A stretch of 29,316 bases of DNA, taken from positions 1 to 29,316 of the forward strand of contig DCVI01000107.1 in NCBI GenBank assembly GCA_002327315.1, read 5' to 3'. The position numbers were made by a program, and so were the translations under genes. A model generated the notes under the pieces. That model was given only the letters and a program-made list of their open reading frames with translations. It did no database searches and was not told the origin of the DNA. This document shows positions 8,015-14,958 of the stretch, piece by piece (position 1 is the stretch's first letter; each line of letters opens with the position of its first letter). The DNA comes from Syntrophaceae bacterium UBA2192 (lineage in GTDB: Bacteria; Desulfobacterota; Syntrophia; Syntrophales; UBA2192).

Positions 8015-8043
8015 TTTTTATCGGAATTCGGCGTAATGTTCAA
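8015..8043 (-). promoter_or_regulatory. Promoter giving a possibly leaderless mRNA for the HD gene
   Basis: On the minus strand TTGAAC (8043-8038), a 17-nt spacer and TAAAAA (8020-8015) are followed by only six bases (ATATCC) before the ATG. The usual start site, about 7 nt after the -10 box, would fall on the A of the start codon. The -10 box matches that of nrdD. Confidence 0.45.
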
Positions 8044-8136
8044 TCGATAATCGGTGCCGGACGGGAAAAAGGTTTTATTCCGGCGGCTTGTCTGGTAAAT
8101 AAAAAAACAGGTTCATGCCCGGGGGAAGCCGACAGG

Positions 8137-9129
8137 ATGCCCAACAATCTCAAGATAGCCCTGATGATCATCGTGACCCTGATCCTGGCGGGGACGATGG
8201 GCTTTCACTTCATCGAGGGGTGGAATGTCCTCGAGTCCTTCTATACCACGGTCATGACCCTGACTACGATCGGCTACGGGGACTTCGCCCCCAAGACACG
8301 AGGGGGGATGCTCTTTACGGTCCTTCTCGTCATCTTCGGTGTCGGAACCATGCTCTACACTGTGGGTCTCGTGGCCCAGATCATGGTGGAAGGACGCCTG
8401 ACAACGCTCCTGGGGAGAGGAAAGATGGAAAAAGCCATCGACAGAATGAAGAACCACTACATCGTCTGCGGCTGCGGCCGGATCGGGTATCTCATCTGCA
8501 AGGAGCTGGCCGCGGAGAAGGTCGATTTCGTCGTCGTCGACAACAACCCCGAGGTGATACAGAAAATAGACGAAGACGGGTTTGTCTACTTCAGGGGCGA
8601 CGCGATCCACGACAAGTGCCTGATCGGCGCGGGCATCAAGCGGGCCAAGGGGATCGTCTGCGTTCTGCCCACCGACGCCCAGAACCTCTACGTGATCCTC
8701 ACGGCCAAGGAACTGAATCCCGACATCTGGATTCTCTCGCGCTCCGAGGAGGAGGAGTCCGAGCACCGCCTGCTGCGGGCGGGCGCGAACCGGGTCATGT
8801 CTCCCTACACGCTGGGCGGAACCCGGATGGCCATGGCCATCCTGAGGCCCGCCATGCTGGATTTCATCGAGATCACGACACGAAGACAGAGCCTGGAGCT
8901 GCGGATGGACGAGCTGGAAATCTGCGCAGGCTCGCCGCTCATCGGGAAATCCCTCGAGGAATCGGAGATCCGGCAGCGTTACGGGCTCATCATTGTGGCG
9001 GTAAAGAAGGACTCGGGCAAGATGATCTTCAACCCCGTGGCCAGCTACGTCATCCAGGGCGGAGACAAGCTGATCGCGCTTGGGGAAGAGGACAACGTCT
9101 CTAAGTTGTCGCAAGCGTGTCTTGTATAA
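8137..9129 (+). CDS. Potassium channel with RCK (TrkA-N/TrkA-C) regulatory module
   Basis: This is a membrane potassium channel of the two-helix MthK type, gated by ligand binding to its cytosolic RCK domains. The 330 aa show TM1 (about residues 7-26), a pore helix, the selectivity filter TIGYGD (44-49) and TM2 (about 58-82). A Rossmann RCK-N domain follows (about 108-225; YIVCGCGRIGYLICKEL with the GxGxxG turn, then VVVDNN with the acidic end of beta-2). The RCK-C (TrkA-C) domain covers about 240-325 and ends in GGDKLIALGEED. ATG at 8137 has a GGGGGA site about 10 nt upstream. It is a stand-alone gene, divergent from the HD gene. Its last nine codons and stop overlap the 3' end of sua5 on the other strand (9101-9129). 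Which ligand or ion gates it cannot be told. Confidence 0.92.
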   Translation: MPNNLKIALMIIVTLILAGTMGFHFIEGWNVLESFYTTVMTLTTIGYGDFAPKTRGGMLFTVLLVIFGVGTMLYTVGLVAQIMVEGRLTTLLGRGKMEKAIDRMKNHYIVCGCGRIGYLICKELAAEKVDFVVVDNNPEVIQKIDEDGFVYFRGDAIHDKCLIGAGIKRAKGIVCVLPTDAQNLYVILTAKELNPDIWILSRSEEEESEHRLLRAGANRVMSPYTLGGTRMAMAILRPAMLDFIEITTRRQSLELRMDELEICAGSPLIGKSLEESEIRQRYGLIIVAVKKDSGKMIFNPVASYVIQGGDKLIALGEEDNVSKLSQACLV

Positions 9130-9739
9130 GCGAGGAGGGGATCATCCCCTCTCGAAGGACCTTCTGCGGATATACGGTCACGTCGACGATGGTCGATCCT
9201 TTTCCACCCGGAGTGTGCCCGCCGTCGATGACCCCGTCCAGTCTCCCTTCCAGTTGAGAAAGCGCCTCCACGGCCGACGAGCACTCCGGCGCGCCGGTGA
9301 GGTTTGCGCTTGTGGCCGTCACGGGCCCACCGAGCCTCTTTGAGATCTCCATGGCGATGGGATGGCTGGTGAGCCGGATGCCGATCTTTCCGCTTCCCGC
9401 CGTCAGCTTCGGCGAGACGGACGGTGCCGCCCGGAAGATGATCGTCAGCGGCCCGGGCCAGAAGCGCTCCATGAGCTTTCGCGCCTTCTCGGGAATGTCT
9501 GCTGCAAAGGCATCCAGGTGACCTCTGTCTCCGATCACGACGAGAATGGGGTTCTTGAAGTCCCGCCCCTTGATCCCGAAGATTTTCTCGATCGCCGCCT
9601 CGTTGCGCGCGTCGGCCCCCAGGCCATAGAACGTCTCCGTCGGGAACGCGATCACTCCGCCGCGTTTTAGTATGGCGACAGCCTCGTCGATTCTGTCCGC
9701 CTCCGGCTTTCCCGGATCGATTTCTAAAATGGTTGTCAT
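9101..9739 (-). CDS. Threonylcarbamoyl-AMP synthase (Sua5/YrdC/YwlC)
   Basis: The enzyme makes threonylcarbamoyl-AMP from threonine, bicarbonate and ATP, for the t6A modification at position 37 of ANN-decoding tRNAs. The 212 aa form a single YrdC domain: AVAILKRGGVIAFPTETFYGLGADARNE, then KGRDFKNPILVVIGD, a FWPGPLTIIF motif, GIRLTSHPIA, and the substrate-pocket TATSANLTGAPE. It lacks the extra C-terminal Sua5 domain of archaeal and yeast proteins, so it is the short TsaC/YwlC form. The frame is open further upstream to 10069, overlapping purE, but homology begins only at MTTILEIDPG. ATG at 9739 is therefore preferred, although its ribosome site is weak. It is last in the purD-purH-purE direction, 100 nt after purE, with a heptad array between them. 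It converges on and overlaps the potassium channel gene. Confidence 0.92.
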   Translation of the reverse strand: MTTILEIDPGKPEADRIDEAVAILKRGGVIAFPTETFYGLGADARNEAAIEKIFGIKGRDFKNPILVVIGDRGHLDAFAADIPEKARKLMERFWPGPLTIIFRAAPSVSPKLTAGSGKIGIRLTSHPIAMEISKRLGGPVTATSANLTGAPECSSAVEALSQLEGRLDGVIDGGHTPGGKGSTIVDVTVYPQKVLREGMIPSSLIQDTLATT

Positions 9740-9803
9740 AGCCGTCCATAGAATAATGGACCTGCAGAGGAAATGATATCCCGCTGCCGGTCGATTTTTC
9801 TTG

Positions 9804-9838
9804 CCCGAAACCCGAGTCCCGAAACCCGAAGCCCGGTT
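9804..9838. repeat. Heptad array downstream of purE (G-quadruplex pattern on minus strand)
   Basis: Five exact 7-nt units in register on the plus strand: CCCGAAA, CCCGAGT, CCCGAAA, CCCGAAG, CCCGGTT. On the purE coding strand this is five GGG runs separated by four-base loops, the classic G-quadruplex pattern. The array begins one base after the purE stop codon. Confidence 0.8.
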
Positions 9839-9839
9839 T

Positions 9840-10346
9840 TTAGAGGCATTCCAGTTTCTTGTGCTTCTCCTCCACTTCGCGGGCCATCTGCTCCGCGTGC
9901 TGCTGGAGTTTCTTGCGAAGGGTTGCATCGCCCAGGGCGAGGATTCTTGCCGCCATGAGAGCGGCATTGCGTGCGCCCGCCTTGCCGATGGCCATGGTTG
10001 CCACGGGGATACCCCCTGGCATCTGGACGGTGGAGAGAAGCGCATCGAGGCCCCCGATGGAGGTGGCATCGATGGGCACGCCGATGACAGGGAGCCGCGT
10101 CTGCGAGGCGATCACCCCTGCCAGGTGGGCCGCTGCGCCGGCGCCGACGATGAGGACCTTGACGCCACGCTCCTCGGCCTTCCGGGCGAAGTTCGTCGTC
10201 CGCTCGGGCGTGCGGTGGGCCGAGGTGAGGAAGAGCTCGTAGGGGATGTCGAACTTCTTGAGCGTCTCCAGGGCCTCCTTCATGATCGAAAGATCCGAAT
10301 CGCTCCCCATCAACACGCTCACGAGAACGTCGCATTTTTTCTTCAT
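9840..10346 (-). CDS. purE: N5-carboxyaminoimidazole ribonucleotide mutase PurE
   Basis: PurE moves the carboxyl group in carboxyaminoimidazole ribonucleotide, step 6 of purine synthesis. The 168 aa carry the class I signatures: VLMGSDSDLSIMKEA near the N-terminus, LTSAHRTPERT, VGAGAAAHLAGVIASQT, and GLDALLSTVQMPGGIPVATMAIG. The His of SAHR is the catalytic residue in the family. GGGGAGG lies just upstream of ATG at 10346. It follows purH, separated by a paired heptad array of about 100 nt, and precedes sua5. Class I PurE normally works with PurK, which is not in this window. The gene block purD-purH-purE suggests one operon read from the promoter at 13520-13548, with the hairpins between genes as possible processing or attenuation sites. 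Confidence 0.97.
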   Translation of the reverse strand: MKKKCDVLVSVLMGSDSDLSIMKEALETLKKFDIPYELFLTSAHRTPERTTNFARKAEERGVKVLIVGAGAAAHLAGVIASQTRLPVIGVPIDATSIGGLDALLSTVQMPGGIPVATMAIGKAGARNAALMAARILALGDATLRKKLQQHAEQMAREVEEKHKKLECL

Positions 10347-10374
10347 GTTCCTCCCCTTTCAATGTGGCGACGTT

Positions 10375-10447
10375 GGGAATCCGGCATCAGGCTTCCGGAT
10401 TCAGGATTTTATCCGGACGCCCGAATCCCGAGGCCCGAATCCGTTTT
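10375..10447. repeat. Paired heptad arrays forming an inverted repeat between purH and purE
   Basis: Arm 1 (10375-10409) has five units: GGGAATC, CGGCATC, AGGCTTC, CGGATTC, AGGATTT. Arm 2 (10413-10447) has five: CCGGACG, CCCGAAT, CCCGAGG, CCCGAAT, CCGTTTT. Only about 3 nt separate the arms, so the transcript could form a long imperfect hairpin of roughly 30 bp. The array nearest purH ends one base from the purH stop codon. Confidence 0.8.
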
Positions 10448-10448
10448 T

Positions 10449-12014
10449 CTAATGTTTGAAATGCCTCACTCCCGTGAACACCATCGCCAACCCATGCTCG
10501 TCGGCTGCCTGGATCGACTCCTCATCCCGGATTGACCCGCCGGGCTGGATAATGGCCGTGACCCCGGCCTTTGCCGCCGTGTCGACGACGTCGCGGAACG
10601 GGAAGAAGGCATCGGAGCCCATGACGGTGCCCTTCGTGGGGCTTGTCGCCTTCATGATCGCGATCTTCACCGAATCCACGCGGCTCATCTGGCCCGCGCC
10701 CACCCCCACGAGCTTGTCCCTTGTCGCGAGAACGATGGCGTTTGACTTCACGTGCTTGACAACCCGCCAGGCAAAGTCGAGGGCCTGGTACTCCTCTTCG
10801 GTGGGGTTGCGTTTCGTAACGACCTTCGCCTTGCGAATATCCATGTCGTCGGCGTCCCGTTCCTGGACGAGAAGCCCGCCCACGACTCGACGGAAGTCAA
10901 AGCCCTTCTTGCCTGCGGTGCAGGGCTCCCCGATCTCGATGAGGCGGAGGTTTTTCTTCGACTCGAATGCCTTGAGGGCCTCGGGCTCGAATTTCGGTGC
11001 GATGACGACCTCCAGGAAGAGCTTGGCGATTTCCTCGGCGGCCTTTCTGTCGACGGGCCGGTTCACGGCCACGATGCCGCCGAAGGCCGACAGGGGGTCG
11101 GTCTCGAGGGCCTTTTTGTAAGCTTCGAGAAGGTCCCCTTTCGACGTGGCAGCCCCGCAAGGGTTTGCATGTTTCATGATGACCGCCGTGGGCAGCTCGA
11201 AATCGCAGGCCATCTGCCAGGCGGCATCGCTGTCCATGATGTTGTTATAGGAGAGTTCCTTCCCCTGGAGTTGCCTGCCGCCCGCGATCCCGGGCAGCAG
11301 CTGCGCCCCCTCGCGGTAGAAGACGGCTTTCTGATGGGGATTCTCACCGTAGCGCAGGTCCTGGGCCTTAAGAAACTGCAGGGTGTAGACGTCGGGAAAG
11401 TCCTTCTTTCCGTCCCCGGGCAGGATGGTTCCCAGCCAGTTGGAGATGGCGGCATCGTAGCGGGCCGTGAGCTGGAAGGCCTTGGTCGAGAGCATGAAGT
11501 TTGTGTTCTCGGAGACCTCGCCTTGCGTCTTTTTCATTTCCTCTATGATTTTCGGGTAGTCGTCAGGGTTCGTGACGATACTCACGAAACGATAGTTTTT
11601 CGCCGCAGACCGGACCATGGTGGGCCCGCCGATGTCGATATTTTCAATGGCTTCCTCGAGCGAGCAGCCTTCCCTGGCCACCGTGTCCTCGAAGCGGTAG
11701 AGGTTGATGACGACCATGTCGATCATCTCGATCCCGTGCGCCCTTGCTGCTTTCATATGTTCCTCGTGGTCGCGCAGCGCAAGCAGGCCCCCGTGAACCT
11801 TCGGGTGAAGGGTCTTGAGCCTTCCGTCCATCATTTCCGGGAAACCCGTGTAGGCGGAAACATCGGTCACGTCGATTCCCGCCGCCTTGATCTGGGCCGC
11901 CGTGCCGCCCGTCGAGAGGATCTCGACGCCAAAGGCCTTCAGGCCTTTGGCAAAATCAACAATGCCTTTCTTGTCCGTGACACTGATTAATACCCTCTTG
12001 ATCTTGTTGCCCAT
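10449..12014 (-). CDS. purH: Bifunctional AICAR transformylase / IMP cyclohydrolase PurH
   Basis: PurH catalyses the last two steps to IMP: formylation of AICAR with 10-formyl-THF, then ring closure. The 521 aa are normal. The N-terminal MGS-like cyclohydrolase domain (about 1-195) starts MGNKIKRVLISVTDKKGIVDFAKGL and contains LSTGGTAAQIKAAG and GFPEMMDGRLKTLHPKVHGG. The transformylase domain follows with LRYGENPHQKAVFY and the catalytic VIMKHANPCGAA (Lys-His pair). It ends with QPGGSIRDEESIQAADEHGLAMVFTGVRHFKH, the usual C-terminus. AGAGGAG lies 7 nt before ATG at 12014. The gap to purD is about 98 nt and is largely filled by an octad inverted repeat. Confidence 0.98.
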   Translation of the reverse strand: MGNKIKRVLISVTDKKGIVDFAKGLKAFGVEILSTGGTAAQIKAAGIDVTDVSAYTGFPEMMDGRLKTLHPKVHGGLLALRDHEEHMKAARAHGIEMIDMVVINLYRFEDTVAREGCSLEEAIENIDIGGPTMVRSAAKNYRFVSIVTNPDDYPKIIEEMKKTQGEVSENTNFMLSTKAFQLTARYDAAISNWLGTILPGDGKKDFPDVYTLQFLKAQDLRYGENPHQKAVFYREGAQLLPGIAGGRQLQGKELSYNNIMDSDAAWQMACDFELPTAVIMKHANPCGAATSKGDLLEAYKKALETDPLSAFGGIVAVNRPVDRKAAEEIAKLFLEVVIAPKFEPEALKAFESKKNLRLIEIGEPCTAGKKGFDFRRVVGGLLVQERDADDMDIRKAKVVTKRNPTEEEYQALDFAWRVVKHVKSNAIVLATRDKLVGVGAGQMSRVDSVKIAIMKATSPTKGTVMGSDAFFPFRDVVDTAAKAGVTAIIQPGGSIRDEESIQAADEHGLAMVFTGVRHFKH

Positions 12015-12040
12015 TGATTGCTCCTCTTATTTTCGATTCA

Positions 12041-12127
12041 GAAGGTGGGAAGGTAAGAGGGTGAGAGGGTAAGAAAGAAAAACGTTTCCAACCTTCTCGC
12101 CTTCTCAACCTCTCACCCTCTTCTTAA
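12041..12127. repeat. Paired octad arrays forming an inverted repeat at the end of purD
   Basis: Here the unit is 8 nt, not 7. Arm 1 (12041-12072) has GAAGGTGG, GAAGGTAA, GAGGGTGA, GAGGGTAA. Arm 2 (12088-12127) has CCAACCTT, CTCGCCTT, CTCAACCT, CTCACCCT, CTTCTTAA. The arms are complementary with mismatches and enclose about 15 nt. Arm 2 extends into purD and supplies its last codons and its stop. Sixteen bases of arm 1 (12049-12064) recur exactly at 16288-16303. Confidence 0.8.
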
Positions 12128-13441
12128 GCGTTGCATGTGATCGATTCGCCGCTGAATGAGCGCCTTCGTTCCGATGTCGGGCCTGTGGTCGACGGGGCCC
12201 TTCACGGCCGATATGGCGTTCTCGGCGATCTTCTCCGCCTCGTCGAGGCTTGCGGCGATCCCCACGACACCGATGGCCCGGGAGGTCGTCATATAGAGCC
12301 CGTCGGCCTTCCTGTCGACCGAGGAATAGTAGAGCCGCGCGGAGCCCACATCGCCCACGTCGATTTTTGCCGACGTCGATTTCGCGTCGGGGTGGTCCTT
12401 GGGGAGGCCGTAGGCCTTCGGGACGATGTATTTGCAGACGGTAGCCTTCTTTTCGAACTCCACGGGCAGCCTGTCCAGCGTCCCGTTCACGACGGCCCGG
12501 CAGATCTCGATGAAATCCGTCTTGAGCAGCGGCAGGATGTTCATCGCCTCGGGGTCGCCGAAGCGGGCGTTGTACTCCACGAGCCTCACGCCGTCTCGCG
12601 TGATGATGAAGCCGCCGTACATGATGCCCTTGTAGTAATCGCCCGTCTCCCGGTAGATGGCCTCGGCCACCTTCCGGGTGATGTCGAGCCCCGCCTGGAC
12701 GTCTTCGGGCCTCATGAAGGGGAGGCTGTGATCCCGATCGGAGTAGGAACCCATGCCGCCCGTGTTGGGCCCCTTGTCGCCCACGAAGCGCCGCTTGTGG
12801 TCCTGGACGGGCGGCGTGGCCACGACGGTCCTTCCGTCGGAGATGCACTGCAGGGAAAACTCCTCGCCCTCGAGCTTTTCCTCGATCACCACGGCGGAGT
12901 GCTCCTGCAGGACCTCCCTGCAATACTCGAAGGCCTCCTGCCTGGTCTGGAAGTGGTCACCCTGGACCTTCACGCCCTTGCCGCCGGTGAGCCCGTCGGG
13001 TTTCACGACGACGCCGGGAAGCTCTTTGAGAAAGGCCTCGATCCCGTCAATCGAGGTGAAGGTCTCGTAGCGGGGGTTTCCGGGGATGTTGTATTTGCGG
13101 ACGAGGTCCCGCGTGAAGGACTTGGACGTCTCGAGCCGGGCGAGCTTCTTTTTGGGTCCCACGGCGGGGATTCCCGCGGCCGCGAGGGCATCGACGATGC
13201 CCAGGTTCAGGGGGTCTTCCGGCCCGATGACGGCGAACTCGCAGCCGTTCTCCTTCGCGAAGGCCATGATGGCCGCCAGATCCTCGTAGGGTCCGACGAG
13301 GGACTTTGACGACAGAGCGGCAATCCCGGGGTTGTTTGTCTTCATGCAGGAAAAGAGTTTCGGGTTGAGGCTGGAACGCATGATCGCCTCGGCGATGGCA
13401 TGTTCCCGGGCCCCGTTTCCGACCAGCAGCACACCCGGCAT
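12113..13441 (-). CDS. purD: Phosphoribosylamine-glycine ligase PurD
   Basis: PurD joins glycine to phosphoribosylamine with ATP, step 2 of purine synthesis. The 442 aa form an ATP-grasp enzyme: MPGVLLVGNGAREHAIAEAI, then IGPEDPLNLGIVDALAAAGI, PGVVVKPDGLTGGKGVKV, a GDKGPNTGGMGSYSD loop, and the metal site LVEYNARFGDPEAMNILP. The spacing is typical, and VNGTLDRLPVEF and the C-terminal domain follow. The frame is open to 13543, but ATG at 13441 has GAGGAGG 7-8 nt upstream and starts exactly where homology starts. The C-terminal residues RRG and the stop codon are encoded by the octad array at 12088-12127, so the natural end of the gene may have been redrawn by the repeat. It is first in the purine block and has its own promoter. 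Confidence 0.96.
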   Translation of the reverse strand: MPGVLLVGNGAREHAIAEAIMRSSLNPKLFSCMKTNNPGIAALSSKSLVGPYEDLAAIMAFAKENGCEFAVIGPEDPLNLGIVDALAAAGIPAVGPKKKLARLETSKSFTRDLVRKYNIPGNPRYETFTSIDGIEAFLKELPGVVVKPDGLTGGKGVKVQGDHFQTRQEAFEYCREVLQEHSAVVIEEKLEGEEFSLQCISDGRTVVATPPVQDHKRRFVGDKGPNTGGMGSYSDRDHSLPFMRPEDVQAGLDITRKVAEAIYRETGDYYKGIMYGGFIITRDGVRLVEYNARFGDPEAMNILPLLKTDFIEICRAVVNGTLDRLPVEFEKKATVCKYIVPKAYGLPKDHPDAKSTSAKIDVGDVGSARLYYSSVDRKADGLYMTTSRAIGVVGIAASLDEAEKIAENAISAVKGPVDHRPDIGTKALIQRRIDHMQRLRRG

Positions 13442-13519
13442 GGAACACCTCCTCATGGCCCCCTGTCGACCACGGAAATCATTGAATATAAAGGGGAAAT
13501 GAACAGAAGAATGGTTTGC

Positions 13520-13548
13520 ATCATAACGGAAAAGGGGCATCAAGTCAA
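13520..13548 (-). promoter_or_regulatory. Sigma-70-type promoter of the purD-purH-purE block
   Basis: On the minus strand TTGACT (13548-13543) is 17 nt from TATGAT (13525-13520). The predicted leader to the purD ATG at 13441 is about 70 nt. No E. coli-type PurR operator or purine riboswitch was recognised. Confidence 0.6.
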
Positions 13549-13606
13549 TGAAAACGGCGGTTTTGAGCCGGCAAAACTGTTTCGCGGTCCTTCACGCAAC
13601 AGCAGG

Positions 13607-13635
13607 TTGACTTTTTGCGGATTGTCCGATAAGCT
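13607..13635 (+). promoter_or_regulatory. Weak promoter candidate for the CNNM gene pair
   Basis: TTGACT (13607-13612) is 17 nt from TAAGCT (13630-13635). The -10 box is poor (three of six), so this is only a candidate. The rest of the 254-nt spacer between the divergent purD and CNNM genes shows nothing else I can name. Confidence 0.3.
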
Positions 13636-13695
13636 CCAGCCATCGTTAACCTGTCGAAACACCATAACAATTTCTAGCACCGGGCAATCGAATCC

Positions 13696-14958
13696 TTGGA
13701 CCCAACCGTTACATTCAAGCTCGCGTTGATGGGCCTGTGCCTGTTGCTGTCAGGATTCTTTTCGTCCTCCGAAGCCGCCCTTTTTTCACTGTCACAGCTT
13801 CATCTCCATAAGATGCGCGAAGAACGCTTTCCCTTCCTTTCTCATGTCGAGAGGCTCCTCGACACGCCCCGTCGCCTGCTTGTCACGATCATCGTGGGCA
13901 ACGAGGTCGTCAACATCGTGCTTTCCGCCACGGCTGCGGCGCTCTTCATCAGCCTCTTCGGCCAGCGGGGGGAGTGGCTCGCCATCGCCGCGGTGGCCCC
14001 GGTGCTGTTCCTTTTCGGGGAGGCCGTCCCGAAGATCTTCGGGAAAACCTACTCCATGCGCCTCTCCTCCCTGGTGGCGCCGCTCATGACGCTCGTGCAG
14101 AAGGCCGTGTTTCCCGCGGTCTGGCTCCTGGAAGGGATCTCCGGTCTTATCCTCGGGTCCTTCAGGAAAAAGGAGGCGGCGGACAGCGACGCCCTCATGG
14201 AGGTGGAGTTCCGAAGCCTCGTCGATGCCGGTCATGAAGAAGGGATCATCGATGCCAGCCAGCGGGATCTCATCCACCGGGTCTTCGATCTGGCCGACAC
14301 GCCTGTCGAGGACATCATGACCCCCAGGGTCGACATGTTCTGCCTGCCCGTGTCCACGAGCCCGCAGGCTCTGCGCAGAGAGATCATCGAGCAGGGCTAC
14401 TCGCGGGTCCCCCTGTACGGGACGGGACCCGATGATATCGTCGGGATCCTCTATGCGCGCGACCTGCTGGGCCTGATGGCGGAGGGGAAAGCCCCGGCCT
14501 CGGCCGAGCCGCTTCTGCGAAAACCCTTCTTCGTACCGGAAGAACGAAGTGCCGACCAGGTGCTTCGGGATTTCCAGAAGCGAAACATGCACGTGGCCAT
14601 CGTCGTCGACGAGTACGGCGGGATCTCGGGACTCGTAACGATGGAGGACATCCTGGAGGCCCTCTTCGGAGACATCTACGACGAGCGGGATACCCGGGAG
14701 AGGCCATTCCACCGGATCGACGAGCGGACCCTGATGGTCTCGGGAGCCCTTGCGATAGACGATTTCAACGAAATCGCAGGCACCTCCATCCCGTCGGATG
14801 ATTTCGGGACCGTCGGCGGCTATGTCCTGCACCTCTTCGGGAGGCTGCCGTCCCGGGGCGACGAAATCGTTTCAGGGGGGCTCACCCTCGTCGTCCGGAA
14901 GGTCAAGGGCACGCGGATCCTGAGCATCCGGGTGACAAAAGGGGGTGAAGAGTCATGA
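13696..14958 (+). CDS. CNNM/CBS/CorC-HlyC membrane protein (first of a tandem pair)
   Basis: Proteins of this group are membrane transporters or regulators linked to magnesium or other divalent cation efflux. The 420 aa hold a DUF21/CNNM membrane domain (about residues 1-185, opening LLLSGFFSSSEAALFSLSQLHL, with the conserved GEAVPKIFGK). Two CBS repeats follow (about 205-325, with EDIMTPRVDM, GYSRVPLYG and HVAIVVDEYGGISGLVTMEDILEALFGDI), then a CorC_HlyC domain (about 340-415). The reading frame begins with TTG at 13696; the next in-frame ATG (13729) is inside the first membrane helix, and neither has a clear ribosome site. It overlaps the next gene by ATGA at 14955-14958, indicating translational coupling. 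Confidence 0.9.
   Translation: MDPTVTFKLALMGLCLLLSGFFSSSEAALFSLSQLHLHKMREERFPFLSHVERLLDTPRRLLVTIIVGNEVVNIVLSATAAALFISLFGQRGEWLAIAAVAPVLFLFGEAVPKIFGKTYSMRLSSLVAPLMTLVQKAVFPAVWLLEGISGLILGSFRKKEAADSDALMEVEFRSLVDAGHEEGIIDASQRDLIHRVFDLADTPVEDIMTPRVDMFCLPVSTSPQALRREIIEQGYSRVPLYGTGPDDIVGILYARDLLGLMAEGKAPASAEPLLRKPFFVPEERSADQVLRDFQKRNMHVAIVVDEYGGISGLVTMEDILEALFGDIYDERDTRERPFHRIDERTLMVSGALAIDDFNEIAGTSIPSDDFGTVGGYVLHLFGRLPSRGDEIVSGGLTLVVRKVKGTRILSIRVTKGGEES

Noticed and set aside
6459..10447. CRISPR-like repeat arrays
   Set aside because: Units are 7-8 nt, degenerate and contiguous with no spacers, and no cas genes are present.
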